Assembly: GCA_015259125.1 (NCBI GenBank)
Contig: JABZGR010000021.1
Coordinates: 1 to 36,919 of the forward strand
Length of the DNA stretch: 36,919 nucleotides
Direction: 5' to 3'
Source of the DNA: Alloprevotella tannerae
GTDB taxonomy: Bacteria; Bacteroidota; Bacteroidia; Bacteroidales; Bacteroidaceae
Part shown: in pieces, positions 1-8,467 of the stretch
Position numbering within the stretch: the first letter of the stretch is position 1
Layout of the letters: the number at the start of each line of letters is the position of its first letter
Made by a program: the position numbers and the translations under genes
The notes under the pieces: model-generated
The model's input: only the letters and a program-made list of their open reading frames with translations
Told to the model about the DNA's origin: nothing
Database searches by the model: none

Positions 1-35
1 AGCGATTGAGGCGGTCTTTCCTACTCTTTTTGACG

Positions 36-53
36 TTTATCGGACAGCAATAA
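36..53 (-). repeat. 18-bp sequence shared in inverted orientation with the right edge; candidate insertion sequence end
   Basis: On the minus strand this reads TTATTGCTGTCCGATAAA, and the same 18 bases occur on the plus strand at 36873-36890. Outside the 18 bases the two copies diverge in both directions. The minus-strand fimbrillin-like frame runs into this site and loses its family-like character there. This fits the terminal inverted repeat of an insertion element that lies mostly outside the window. No transposase is visible, so the assignment is inferred. Confidence 0.4.
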
Positions 54-950
54 AAATATATAATGATGCGGCCCTGTTCGATATCAACCGGCCCAGGATA
101 GGGGATGGTATGGAAGTACCAACCCGGGGCTTCCCATTTACCATTGCTAAAAAGCGTATATGTCGGACCTACTACGCCTTGTGTATTACGTCCTGTCAGG
201 CTGAAGCCGGTAAATGCGTTGGAGGTAGGCAAGTGGTAACCTACAGGGCAAGGGTCATATATCGTCTTAACTACAACAGTTTCGGTACAATCAACCTCTT
301 CGTAGGTGCTACGCTTGATGTTATCCATCGACCAGAGGTTCATGTATGCAAAACCTTCGGGAGGATTTATATGCCATTTGTTACCACTATAGTATGTATC
401 GGGATGTTGAATGCAGTTCTTAAAGGAGACATTATTTCCTCCATTGGGTATATACGTACCATCTGCAATTTCTTCAATGCCAGGCATGGCATCCTTGCGT
501 CCAAACTGGTATAATGTGGAAATTATTTCCTTGACACTGCGAGTAGGTTTCTGCCGAGTGTCAATGTAAGCATACCTCTTCCCGCTACCGTCTCCAATAG
601 TCTGCTCCACCTTCAGACGCACAACTCGCGGTCTTTCGTATGGTGCACCCTCCCATTTACGATAAACTTGCCCTAGGGTCTGCTTCGTAAAGTAATAACG
701 TTGAAAATTATGATTTAGCACACAAATAGTATCGAGCACGTCGTTGTGAGCAAACCACAGATGCCAGGACCACATGGTGGTACCGCTTTTGTCCTTAACG
801 GAGATAACGGCATTGCCGTTCTTAATATTTGCTTGCGGTACGTGGAAGTGTACGAAGGCATTGCTGCCACTCCCTTCGATGCCAAGGGTGCTTTTCTATA
901 TAATTCCGCTTTGGTCTATTTTCAGCCCATTCTATATCGCGTTAGTAAGA
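54..950 (-). pseudogene. Decayed fimbrillin-like (DUF4906-type) surface protein, truncated at both ends
   Basis: On the minus strand one frame is open from 895 to the left edge but has no start codon in a plausible place. It reads like the C-terminal half of Bacteroidales fimbrillin-like or DUF4906 proteins: a GNAVISVKDKSGTTMWSWHLW segment typical of the family, then an ADGTYIPNG stretch, then DPCPVGYHLPTSNAF near the end. In the same frame there is a TAG at 896-898 where an ordinary codon is expected, and family-like residues continue upstream in other frames (an IEWAEN stretch near 915-932), so at least one frameshift and one nonsense codon have accumulated. The 5' two thirds of the gene are missing, and the 3' end runs into the repeat at 36-53. 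Intact homologues are surface or fimbrial proteins; this copy should be non-functional. The family call is from memory of motif patterns. Confidence 0.65.
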
Positions 951-1017
951 CCTGTTTTAATTGCCATCAAAACAAGCTACGATTGTATGAAACCAACATT
1001 ACGAAAATAAGATTCAA

Positions 1018-1503
1018 CTATGCGCCCTTCTTTTCAATCAGTACGACAGCATAAGCAGAGATACCTTCTTGCCGCCCCGTAAAGCCCAACTTTTCAGTTG
1101 TAGTAGCCTTGATGGAGATATCTTCTTCCGATATGCCTAAAAGCGGAGCAATGGCCGCCTTCATTTTTTCTATATGAGGATTGAGTTTAGGTTGCTCTGC
1201 GCAGATGGTAGCATCGACATTGCCTACGCTCCACGCATTATCGGCAAGCAATTGCATAGTTTTCTGCAATAAAATCTTGCTATCAATGTCCTTATAAGTA
1301 GCTCCCGTATCCGGAAAGTGGTAACCAATATCGCGCATATTAGCAGCTCCCAAGAGGGCATCGCAAATAGCGTGGAGCAAAACGTCAGCATCGCTGTGGC
1401 CTAATAAGCCGGCGTCATAAGGTATCTTAATGCCGCCAAGCCAAAGGTCACGCCCCTGTACTAAGCGATGGACATCGAAACCAAAACCTACCCTTATCTT
1501 CAT
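1018..1503 (-). CDS. ispF: 2-C-methyl-D-erythritol 2,4-cyclodiphosphate synthase
   Basis: IspF converts CDP-methylerythritol 2-phosphate into methylerythritol cyclodiphosphate and CMP, in the MEP pathway of isoprenoid synthesis in the cytoplasm. The 161-residue length is normal. The metal ligands are visible as D10-V-H12 and H44, in the blocks FGFDVHR and GHSDADVLLH. FPDT at 63-66 and KATTTEKLGFTGR at 132-144, including the active-site threonine region, are intact. The start codon lies 3 bp after the porV stop codon, so it is very probably translated from the porU-porV transcript. The same porU-porV-ispF order is known from Porphyromonas gingivalis. The link to secretion appears positional rather than functional. 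The identification is firm. Confidence 0.97.
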   Translation of the reverse strand: MKIRVGFGFDVHRLVQGRDLWLGGIKIPYDAGLLGHSDADVLLHAICDALLGAANMRDIGYHFPDTGATYKDIDSKILLQKTMQLLADNAWSVGNVDATICAEQPKLNPHIEKMKAAIAPLLGISEEDISIKATTTEKLGFTGRQEGISAYAVVLIEKKGA

Positions 1504-1506
1504 TTA

Positions 1507-2667
1507 TTATTTACTAAAAAGAGATTTTATGCCGTCCATATCAAATGATAAAGACACGCGAAGCGTTTGGTCTAAAGGGTTTGTAGCATTGGTAGCGACG
1601 ACATATCCTGCATCAATTGAGAGGACGTTCATTCTAAATCCGGCACCCAGGGTGAAAAATTTACGACCTCCCTGACTGTCGCTTTCGTGGTGATAACCTG
1701 CACGCAAAGAGAATTGATCGTTGTATGTATATTCCATACCCAAACCCCATTGTATTTCTTCTAATTCACCCTTAAAACCGTTGGGAGAATCTCCGAAACT
1801 TTTGAACATACCCTTGATGGAACTCATATCGTAATATTCGCGACGCACGCGTTCGTTATAATCTTCATTTGTTTCCCCATCATTCTTCAACGGAAGAGAG
1901 GGTACGAGGAGCTTGTTGACATCTGCGCTGAAAGAAACGCGATTGAATTCGTTTACAGGAATCATCAGGCTCGCACCCAAACGCAAGTTAGTCGGGATAA
2001 AGTAGGAGTAATCTCCTCCATAGTTGATCTTACTACCCACATTGCTAATATTTAGACCAAAAGCCAACTGACTTTCGCGGCTACCTAACATCACATAGTT
2101 GTTCCAATAGAGAGCTAAGTCGGCAGCAAAGGCTGAGCCGGCTTTCATTTGGTCATCATAATGGCCACTTATGTCAGAGTAAATGTATCGCAAAGCTATG
2201 GCGGCTGAAAGTTTTTCACTCAACATGCGAGAATAGGCGACGTCGACGCCAAATTCATAAGGCCGAACCGTCATGTTTTTATCGTCTGTCATCACATCGC
2301 CCAGCGTGAAATAGCGCACAGAGCCACTGACCGCCTGATAATCTCCGATACGCACATAACCGGCTGCATCTAAGAGCGCAATGCCCGAAGTAATCTTACG
2401 TAACCAAGGCGTGTAATTCAAAGATATACCTGCCCGACTAATGGTAAATGGATACTTTGCGGGGTTCCAAGCTTGAGAAAAGACGTCAGGATCTGTAGCC
2501 GCGCCAACGTCTCCCATACCTCCGGCACGTGCATCCGGAGAAATGCTTTGAGAAGTAACAGCCGTCATAATCGGATTAAACTTCTTCTTAAATTCATCTT
2601 TATCATCGGCACGTGAAATGCCGGCAAAGGCAATAAAGGCTATTGTGAAGAGAATGATGCGTTTCAT
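1507..2667 (-). CDS. porV: Type IX secretion system outer membrane protein PorV (LptO)
   Basis: PorV is an outer membrane beta-barrel of the type IX secretion system. It collects cargo carrying a C-terminal sorting domain from the translocon and brings it to the PorU attachment complex. The 386-residue product starts with a typical signal peptide (MKRIILFTIAFIAFAGISRA). It then has the family block of an ITSQSISPDARAGGMGD-like segment (here TSQSISPDARAGGMGDVGAA, about 38-57), followed by QAWNPAKYPF, and many alternating beta-strand segments to a terminal aromatic/hydrophobic strand (LRVSLSFDMDGIKSLFSK). It lies 65 bp downstream of porU and 3 bp upstream of ispF on the same strand, matching the P. 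gingivalis locus. The length is close to that of known PorV. Confidence 0.93.
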   Translation of the reverse strand: MKRIILFTIAFIAFAGISRADDKDEFKKKFNPIMTAVTSQSISPDARAGGMGDVGAATDPDVFSQAWNPAKYPFTISRAGISLNYTPWLRKITSGIALLDAAGYVRIGDYQAVSGSVRYFTLGDVMTDDKNMTVRPYEFGVDVAYSRMLSEKLSAAIALRYIYSDISGHYDDQMKAGSAFAADLALYWNNYVMLGSRESQLAFGLNISNVGSKINYGGDYSYFIPTNLRLGASLMIPVNEFNRVSFSADVNKLLVPSLPLKNDGETNEDYNERVRREYYDMSSIKGMFKSFGDSPNGFKGELEEIQWGLGMEYTYNDQFSLRAGYHHESDSQGGRKFFTLGAGFRMNVLSIDAGYVVATNATNPLDQTLRVSLSFDMDGIKSLFSK

Positions 2668-2732
2668 ATTTTTCTTTCGTTTGCGCTGATCGCGCTGCTA
2701 TGTACAGTCATTTAAACTTGGCTTTTGCGATT

Positions 2733-5700
2733 TTATTGCTTTAGAACAATCATTTTTTTCGCTTTCGTATGCTTCCCGTTGATCAAAGAACGGTAGATAT
2801 AAATTCCGGCATTGACTTTCGCACCTCTACTATTGGTCAAATCCCAATTGATTGTAGCGTAAGTGCCGCTAACCTTTGCAGAAGCAGACCAAATTAGTCG
2901 GCCGGAGACGTCATATACCTCCGTCGTAACGGGCTGCTCCGCTTGATCGGAGGCAATCGTTGTAATAAATAAGGTATTACTCTTTGCCGGATTTTGCGTG
3001 GCATTTACGTCCATTTCTTTACCCGCCTGTTCCGATACGATAAAATCGAGATAGGCCGTCGTAGAATTGTCATTAATATCCCAAGCTCTCAGACTCAAAC
3101 GATGCTTTCCGTTAGCAAGACCTTTAAGCGGATAAGTAACAGTGCCGGATGTAGAACTTCCAAAATCATAGCTAAAATAGTCGTTAAGCAAGATTGGTGT
3201 TCCTTGCTGGTTATCTAAGACTAACTCTAGCGCATGTCCTACACTATTCTTTACTGTATTGATGCCCGAGCTGTCACTTAAAGTTGCGATGAGTAGTGCG
3301 TCTGACTTTACGTAACCACCATTGGGGAAATCCGGCGTATTTAGGTATATAAAAATCTTCGGCCCAATAGAATCTGCCTCTGTTGTTGTAGCAGAACCAT
3401 TCATAAAGAAGTTTTCATTAAAGCCATGCGCTTCTTCCTGACGCGTATTGTCAACAGCGTAAAGCGATAAGCGACCATTTTGATTTGAATAGCTAATTTC
3501 GTGGGGTATGGTTATGTTTAGCGTGAAGCAACCCTGCTTAACAGAATCGCTACCTTCGTACAGGCTGTTTGGCCAATCCGTATAAACCATTGCGTCTGAA
3601 GCATTACCACCGTTATTTTTGCACGTGATAGTCTCTTTTCTATCGTGCAGCGATCCGGTTACGACACCTGAGAAGCCTGTATCCACAGCGTTGTTCTTGA
3701 TTACGTGGCCAGAAAAGCGCACTTTTTCTCCCGCCTTCAGCTGTATTTTAGACGAGGAGTTGATCGGCGTGCCGTTGATACTATCTAACTTGATCTCTTG
3801 CCGAGGAGCCATTAATGATAATGCAGGATCGCCCAAAAGTGTATACTTTAATTTGTTCATTGAGCGGTCTGTTTCTTTATTATATGAGCCATCAAGCAGA
3901 CCAACTTTAGTTAATCGCATCGCTTCGCCCATCGTATTATAGGCACCATCTTGATCCATCGACAGCAAGTTCTTGTTAAGCACAACATTTAATGAGCGAT
4001 TGTAGTTGGCAAAGACAGAACGCGAAGCACAGATGACGGCCATTGCACCACCATTCTTGTTATACAAAGCAGCCCGGCCAATATCATTCGTCTGCTGGTC
4101 AAACGGCGTTACTTCACAAGACGCAAAGATCCACAGTGGAAGGTTACCTTGCGTCGGCAACTCATAATCTTTAGTGGCCAAGAGATGAGCGTGTGACAAC
4201 TCAATCGGACTACCATGGCCCGTATAATTGAATATGAGTGCACCACGATTCATTTCTTCACGCAGCATCTTGGTTACCTGCGGAAAAGAATTACCTGTAG
4301 CAGAAGTCATATAAGTATATGCATCCGGATAAACCTTTTTCAGATTAAATCGTTCGCCACTTACAGCACTAATCGTTCGAATAACATTTTCGCAGTCGTT
4401 CATATGAAGATTATTCTCTCCTTTTTTGCCGTTATCAGCAATCATCACGATCTTATTCTTCCAATTGCCAACCTTTTTATTCTCGAGATAGTCGATCGTC
4501 TTATCCACTAGCGTCTTTGCTGTTTCCGCATCGTAGCACATAAATCGCCCAATACCCAAATCGAGTTTGTCAGTTTGCGCCATCGAGTTGCCTTCTCCAT
4601 CATCCAGCATTCCAAAGTAATCATCAGTAACGTAACTATAAAGCGTACCGATAGAAATATCTGTTTGTCCATCTCCCGGACCGGCCTCATAAGCCAGCAA
4701 GAAGTCTGCTGCATTCAGTTTTGTTGTTGTCAGCATCCGGTTATCCCAGAAGCAGTCGCCAAAGAGTAGCAAATAGCGCGGCATATCTGCATTTGATTGT
4801 GCACGATCGTACAACATCTTCATATAACGGCGATACGCAGCTACGTCCGGCGTACCCGAAGAATACTCATTGTACAACTGATCTGCCCGTACCACCTTCA
4901 CGCGAAGCCCCTGCTTCTTATGCGCCTCAGCCAAGCGCTCAGCTTGCGCAAGCAGTTTGCCGCTTTGAGGAATAATAATGACCATATCGACAGCCCCATC
5001 AGCGTGCAGATCTTGATTTTCAATCTGTCCATCAACGCTCGGAGCCGGATAAGTTTTGGCTACGTCGACTATAATGTAGCGACGATTCGAATCGTCAATA
5101 TCCACTTCCAACGTATTACCTTTTAGCGTCCCCGCCACTTGCGCAAGCGGTTCTTTTGCCCGCCCTATTTGCCACACCTGCGTAGTTTGCGTAGCGTTAG
5201 CAATGTGTAGCTTCACAGGCTCTTGCGTTATTGTTGCAGGCAGAAAGGCATAGGCTTGATCCGTTGCGTCTAAGCGGCGTGCATAGCTGATTGAGATATA
5301 ATTCAATCGCGCACTACTATTACCACCTACCGAAAAGTTGAACGTATTTTCTTCTTTCAGGTTTGCCACGCTATATTTTGAGCGCGTCTCGCGTGCACTT
5401 TCTGTCTCTCCATAATAACGGCTTATCGAAAACGTTCCCAAATCGCTATTATTAAGTTGCACATTAACCTGTAGAGCTTTCTTTTGCGCCGCTGCGCCAA
5501 AGGCTATTTCGACCTCAGCGTTGCGCTTTCCATTATAAAAAGGCGTATTGAGTTTATAAGCGTGCGTTGCACCGTTGGCAAAGTCATAACTATCATACAT
5601 TTCTGTGCCACCCTCATACCAGCAAAACGCATCATCATCCAACACTACCTGACTAATCGTCATATCCAGCGTCGTTTCCGGCGTCTGCGTTGCCGTGATA

Positions 5701-6509
5701 CGATTCAAAGTTAGGGGTTGCTCCCCTTCAGTCACAAAGTAGTAAGCATAGCGAGCGTAAGTATTATTCTTGTGCGTCCATTTCAGCCTCGTGGGGCTCC
5801 ATATTTTACGCACCGTCCCTTCAGCATAAAAGAGCACACTACCATTGCGCCGGTAGAGCGGCACTTCTTCCAAATCGTCAATGAGGCGATCGGCAGAAGA
5901 GAAGTCAAAGACGGCCGGCAAGACTCGCCCACCATAGCCAAACACCTTCACACGATTGATGTCGGCAAATCCCATTTCCTTCAACTTTGTGGCTGAAAGT
6001 TCGTAAATGCCTTCGCTACCAACGTGTATTTTTACCCATTTTCCTGTTGCCAAAACCGAATGGGGCGCATAGCGATTCGCAGCATCAGATGCGGCGTTCT
6101 GCTGTTTGTTGAAGAGGCGCTTATCTTGACTTGTGCGCAAAGCCATACTATCTAACTCCAGCTTGAAACTTACCAACCGGTAATAGCGTTGGTCGCGCTT
6201 GATAAAGGGAAAAATAGAAATATCCAGCAAACCCTCTTTCCTACTTTTGCCAAACGAGGTCTTTACTTCAGGCGTATCGCCCAACTGCTTGAAGTATTTT
6301 TTCAACACTTGCTGCTCTTTAGGCGTTACGGGTTGATATTCAGGAAAAGTAATTGCTATTCCAACCGAATCCGTCACAGATATTTGTGTCGAATAATGAG
6401 GAATAACATCTGCCGACAATGGATATTTCGCCGCCGGCAAGTCTATGAAATGCTGCGCCGCACTTAGGAGTGCGTTTAAGCAGAAGATAATGATCAAGAA
6501 CTTACGCAT
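2733..6509 (-). CDS. porU: Type IX secretion system sortase-like C25 cysteine protease PorU
   Basis: PorU is the surface protease/transpeptidase that removes the C-terminal domain of T9SS cargo and joins the cargo to anionic LPS. The 1258-residue protein has a signal peptide ending near LLSAAQ. A long beta-rich N-terminal region follows. The gingipain-type C25 fold spans about 506-900, from DMVIIIPQSG to LLGDPALSLM. The probable catalytic dyad is visible: H765 in NYTGHGS and C798 in FASCEVTPFD. The last 80 or so residues (DVSGRLIW, then NAGIYIYRSLINGKHTKAKKMIVLKQ) form a T9SS-type sorting domain, as expected for PorU, which is itself exported. It is co-directional with porV 65 bp downstream, and the FAH-fold gene lies 72 bp upstream. 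Placing this as PorU rather than another C25 protease rests on its size, domain order and neighbours. Confidence 0.93.
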   Translation of the reverse strand: MRKFLIIIFCLNALLSAAQHFIDLPAAKYPLSADVIPHYSTQISVTDSVGIAITFPEYQPVTPKEQQVLKKYFKQLGDTPEVKTSFGKSRKEGLLDISIFPFIKRDQRYYRLVSFKLELDSMALRTSQDKRLFNKQQNAASDAANRYAPHSVLATGKWVKIHVGSEGIYELSATKLKEMGFADINRVKVFGYGGRVLPAVFDFSSADRLIDDLEEVPLYRRNGSVLFYAEGTVRKIWSPTRLKWTHKNNTYARYAYYFVTEGEQPLTLNRITATQTPETTLDMTISQVVLDDDAFCWYEGGTEMYDSYDFANGATHAYKLNTPFYNGKRNAEVEIAFGAAAQKKALQVNVQLNNSDLGTFSISRYYGETESARETRSKYSVANLKEENTFNFSVGGNSSARLNYISISYARRLDATDQAYAFLPATITQEPVKLHIANATQTTQVWQIGRAKEPLAQVAGTLKGNTLEVDIDDSNRRYIIVDVAKTYPAPSVDGQIENQDLHADGAVDMVIIIPQSGKLLAQAERLAEAHKKQGLRVKVVRADQLYNEYSSGTPDVAAYRRYMKMLYDRAQSNADMPRYLLLFGDCFWDNRMLTTTKLNAADFLLAYEAGPGDGQTDISIGTLYSYVTDDYFGMLDDGEGNSMAQTDKLDLGIGRFMCYDAETAKTLVDKTIDYLENKKVGNWKNKIVMIADNGKKGENNLHMNDCENVIRTISAVSGERFNLKKVYPDAYTYMTSATGNSFPQVTKMLREEMNRGALIFNYTGHGSPIELSHAHLLATKDYELPTQGNLPLWIFASCEVTPFDQQTNDIGRAALYNKNGGAMAVICASRSVFANYNRSLNVVLNKNLLSMDQDGAYNTMGEAMRLTKVGLLDGSYNKETDRSMNKLKYTLLGDPALSLMAPRQEIKLDSINGTPINSSSKIQLKAGEKVRFSGHVIKNNAVDTGFSGVVTGSLHDRKETITCKNNGGNASDAMVYTDWPNSLYEGSDSVKQGCFTLNITIPHEISYSNQNGRLSLYAVDNTRQEEAHGFNENFFMNGSATTTEADSIGPKIFIYLNTPDFPNGGYVKSDALLIATLSDSSGINTVKNSVGHALELVLDNQQGTPILLNDYFSYDFGSSTSGTVTYPLKGLANGKHRLSLRAWDINDNSTTAYLDFIVSEQAGKEMDVNATQNPAKSNTLFITTIASDQAEQPVTTEVYDVSGRLIWSASAKVSGTYATINWDLTNSRGAKVNAGIYIYRSLINGKHTKAKKMIVLKQ

Positions 6510-6581
6510 ATTTGTCTGAAATGCTAAATCGGCTCGAAGTATGTGCTACTAAGAGCGCGTATTGTATAACTATTCTTGTTT

Positions 6582-7211
6582 TTATTTTACATTAAAAGCC
6601 AACAGAGGCTTATTTCTCCAACGCCCTACGATATGATCGTCCAGTTGCACCAAACTACCTTCCGCAGGCGTTCCACAATAAATCAAATCACCTTGACAAA
6701 GTTTATGATACCTACTGATTGCTGCAATAATATCATCAATACTACACAGCATATCTTTCAGATCGGCCGTCTGCACAACCTGTTCGTTAATCGACAAGTC
6801 AATGCACCCACTCAAGTCCTTCCGTTCTTCTTCCGAAAGCGTTTGAAACGTACCAAGACTGCAAGCCCCATCAAAAGATTTTGCCTTATCCCAGGGCAAG
6901 CCCGAAGCTCGCAAGCTAGCCCAAAGTTGAGCGGCCGTAAAAGTTGCTCCTACACTCACCGCATCATAATAACGATAAGCAAAACGAGGCGCAATATTTT
7001 TTCCCAGACGCGCTATCCGCACGACCCCATGCAGCTGAACCGTGCAAGGCCAAGCAAAATCGGGGACGAAGAAAGGGCGTCCGCGCATCAAGAGCGCCGT
7101 ATCCGGCAACAAGTTGATTGCAGTTTTCGGACGCTCCACCTTATCATCTAACGATGCGCCGTCTATTATATTGTATTGAGGGTAGTTTCCCTCTACCACA
7201 AAAATCTTCAT
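6582..7211 (-). CDS. FAH-fold (fumarylacetoacetate hydrolase family) protein lacking the metal ligands
   Basis: The 209 residues match the short FAHD1-like branch of the fumarylacetoacetate hydrolase superfamily, whose active members hydrolyse or decarboxylate acyl-pyruvate or oxaloacetate type compounds with a divalent metal. Family landmarks are present: GRPFFVPDF (44-52), RLGKNIAPRFAYRYYDAVSVG (68-88), WDKAKSFDGA with the conserved lysine at 111, and CGTPAEGSL near the end. The metal site is not. Where active relatives have Y-E-x-E-L before VVRI, this protein has Q59-L-H61-G, and the G-x-D-F-T motif reads G-A-T90-F-T. Both glutamates and the aspartate are therefore replaced. It may be a pseudo-enzyme or have a changed role. 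It lies 72 bp upstream of porU on the same strand and could be the first gene of that operon. The alignment to active relatives is from memory. Confidence 0.8.
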   Translation of the reverse strand: MKIFVVEGNYPQYNIIDGASLDDKVERPKTAINLLPDTALLMRGRPFFVPDFAWPCTVQLHGVVRIARLGKNIAPRFAYRYYDAVSVGATFTAAQLWASLRASGLPWDKAKSFDGACSLGTFQTLSEEERKDLSGCIDLSINEQVVQTADLKDMLCSIDDIIAAISRYHKLCQGDLIYCGTPAEGSLVQLDDHIVGRWRNKPLLAFNVK

Positions 7212-7362
7212 AAGAATGCGAAGATAGTAATTAAATTGAAAAGCAGCAGATGATTTGCGCCCAAGTTCTCACCTTCGCACAAGCAATGCCCTTTTCGCTC
7301 CCGGTTCAGCCGAAAATAAAGTAATCAATGACCGACTTTCCACCGCATCGTTATGATCAATG

Positions 7363-7450
7363 ATGCGTACGCTCACGAAGGTAAGTGTATACGCTCACGA
7401 TAATACGAATGTACTTACACGATAGTACAATTGTTTCACCACGGTGAAAC
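7363..7450 (-). repeat. Tandem array of four 22-nt units (18-nt brick plus 4-nt linker)
   Basis: Read on the minus strand the units are 7450-7429, 7428-7407, 7406-7385 and 7384-7363. Each is an 18-nt brick followed by a 4-nt linker (AATT, ATTC, ACAC, GCAT). The first brick is GTTTCACC-GT-GGTGAAAC and the second is GTACT-N8-AGTAC, so both have self-complementary ends. Units two to four share a TCGTG core, and GTGAGCGTA recurs in the last two. Direct copies of TGATCAAT lie at 7354-7361 and 7453-7460, close to the array limits. The unit borders were placed by eye. Confidence 0.7.
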
Positions 7451-7558
7451 TTTGATCAATCAAGCTCCGGGAATTCAAGAGAGAGGTATAAACCGCGAAA
7501 AATGGGACTTTTTTCTTGATAAATCAGACGCTGCGCAAAATCTTTCAGACCTTTGAAA

Positions 7559-7672
7559 ATGAAAATGGAGAATAAGACTAAAAATAATGACGCTTGCACA
7601 AACTTCTACAATGATTTGAAGCCTGCTGACTGCAATCGGTGGATAAGAGGTTGCAAGGAAACCGAGAAGTGA
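7559..7672 (+). CDS. Possible 37-residue cysteine-containing small protein, unrecognised
   Basis: An ATG-initiated frame of 37 codons encodes a small hydrophilic peptide beginning MKMENKTKNNDACTNFYNDL and containing three cysteines and a DCNRWIRGC stretch. The composition looks protein-like and the frame ends in TGA, but there is no clear promoter or ribosome binding site and I do not recognise a family. It could be a chance ORF in the gap, or a remnant. An in-frame ATG two codons later is an alternative start. Confidence 0.22.
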   Translation: MKMENKTKNNDACTNFYNDLKPADCNRWIRGCKETEK

Positions 7673-7710
7673 TAAGACCTTCTGCGCTAAATGTCACTTA
7701 TATACAAGAA

Positions 7711-7743
7711 ACCTCCGAAAGTCATATACAGACTTTCGGAGGT
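7711..7743 (-). terminator. Hairpin terminator downstream of rpsP
   Basis: A perfect 13-bp stem, ACCTCCGAAAGTC (7711-7723) with GACTTTCGGAGGT (7731-7743), encloses a 7-nt loop. It lies about 50 bp after the rpsP stop codon. On the minus strand it is followed by TTCTTGTATATAA, a weak T-rich tract, so termination efficiency is uncertain. Confidence 0.65.
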
Positions 7744-7791
7744 ATATCAATTGAGACTTGTCTTAATTGATTAAGAAGAAGATGTTGCTAA

Positions 7792-8370
7792 TTATTCGTT
7801 AGCCGGAGCTTCTTCAGCAGCTACTTCGGGAGCTGCTTCTTCAGCAGGAGCAGCCTCAACTTCCTCAACGGGAGCTGCAGCAGCTTCAGCTTCTGCCTTT
7901 GCGGCAGCCTCAGCAGCCTTCTTGTTAGCTACTTTCTCTGCGATTTGCTCGTTTTGCTTCTTCTCTTCTTCGAGACGGGCATCTGCTGCAGCTTTCTTCT
8001 CTGCAACCAACTTGCCTACCGTAGCCTCAAGCTTCTTCGTGCGATCAGCTTTCCAAGCTTCAAACTTAGCTTGTGCTGCTGCCTCGTCAAAAGCGCCTTT
8101 GCGAACACCTGATCTCAAGTGCTTCATCAACATTACGCCTTCTTTAGACAAAATATTGCGAACGGTGTCGGAAGGTTGAGCACCTGTCTCTACCCAATAA
8201 AGGGCTCTGTCGAAATCTAAATCTACCGTGGCAGGATTAGTGTTGGGGTTGTACGTACCAATCTTTTCAGTAAATTTACCATCACGTGGTGCGCGAACGT
8301 CAGCGATAACGATGCTGTAAAAAGCATAGCCTTTGCGGCCGCGACGTTGCAATCTGATTCTTGTTGCCAT
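7792..8370 (-). CDS. rpsP: Small ribosomal subunit protein bS16
   Basis: bS16 is an assembly protein of the 30S ribosomal subunit. Residues 1 to about 80 are the conserved domain: MATRIRLQRRGRKGYAFYSI, VADVRAPRDGKFTEKIGTYNP, and LYWVETGAQPSDTVRNILSKEGV. The remaining 110 or so residues are a charged, Lys/Glu/Ala-rich, low-complexity tail ending in repeated EE(A)APA-like segments. This roughly doubles the length seen in E. coli (82 residues); tails of this kind are usual in Bacteroidales. A promoter with a good -7 element lies at 8426-8456 and a hairpin terminator lies downstream, so it is probably expressed largely on its own. The OPT gene upstream reads in the same direction and could read through. 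Confidence 0.96.
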   Translation of the reverse strand: MATRIRLQRRGRKGYAFYSIVIADVRAPRDGKFTEKIGTYNPNTNPATVDLDFDRALYWVETGAQPSDTVRNILSKEGVMLMKHLRSGVRKGAFDEAAAQAKFEAWKADRTKKLEATVGKLVAEKKAAADARLEEEKKQNEQIAEKVANKKAAEAAAKAEAEAAAAPVEEVEAAPAEEAAPEVAAEEAPANE

Positions 8371-8425
8371 TAATTTAATGTAATTATTTAGGTTTGAACT
8401 ATGCCGCTATCTCGTAACGGCGGTG

Positions 8426-8456
8426 CAAAAGTACAATATTCTTTTAGAATTAGCAC
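8426..8456 (-). promoter_or_regulatory. Probable rpsP promoter (Bacteroidota type)
   Basis: On the minus strand the -7 element TACTTTTG (8433-8426) fits the TAnnTTTG consensus. The -33 position, 20 bp upstream, reads GTG rather than TTG. Transcription would start near 8419, leaving a leader of about 50 nt. Confidence 0.55.
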
Positions 8457-8467
8457 ACTATAGTTGC

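Larger units (their letters stand above)
7212..7791. other. Gene-poor gap of 580 bp between the FAH-fold gene and rpsP
   Basis: This gap holds a four-unit 22-nt repeat array (7363-7450) bracketed by copies of TGATCAAT, a possible 37-codon ORF (7559-7672), and the rpsP terminator hairpin (7711-7743). A clear promoter for the FAH-fold gene is not visible. The best -7 candidate on the minus strand (7219-7226, TATCTTCG) sits only 7 bp before the start codon and lacks a good -33 partner. The rest shows no coding signal. Confidence 0.7.

Noticed and set aside
110..1054. Plus-strand ORFs in the first kilobase
   Set aside because: The family-like protein is on the minus strand; the plus-strand frames are its shadows.
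7219..7248. Promoter of the FAH-fold gene
   Set aside because: The -7-like element is only 7 bp before the start codon and no TTG lies at the correct distance.
7922..8179. Plus-strand Ser/Ala-rich frame opposite rpsP
   Set aside because: It is a shadow of the Lys/Glu/Ala-rich tail of bS16.
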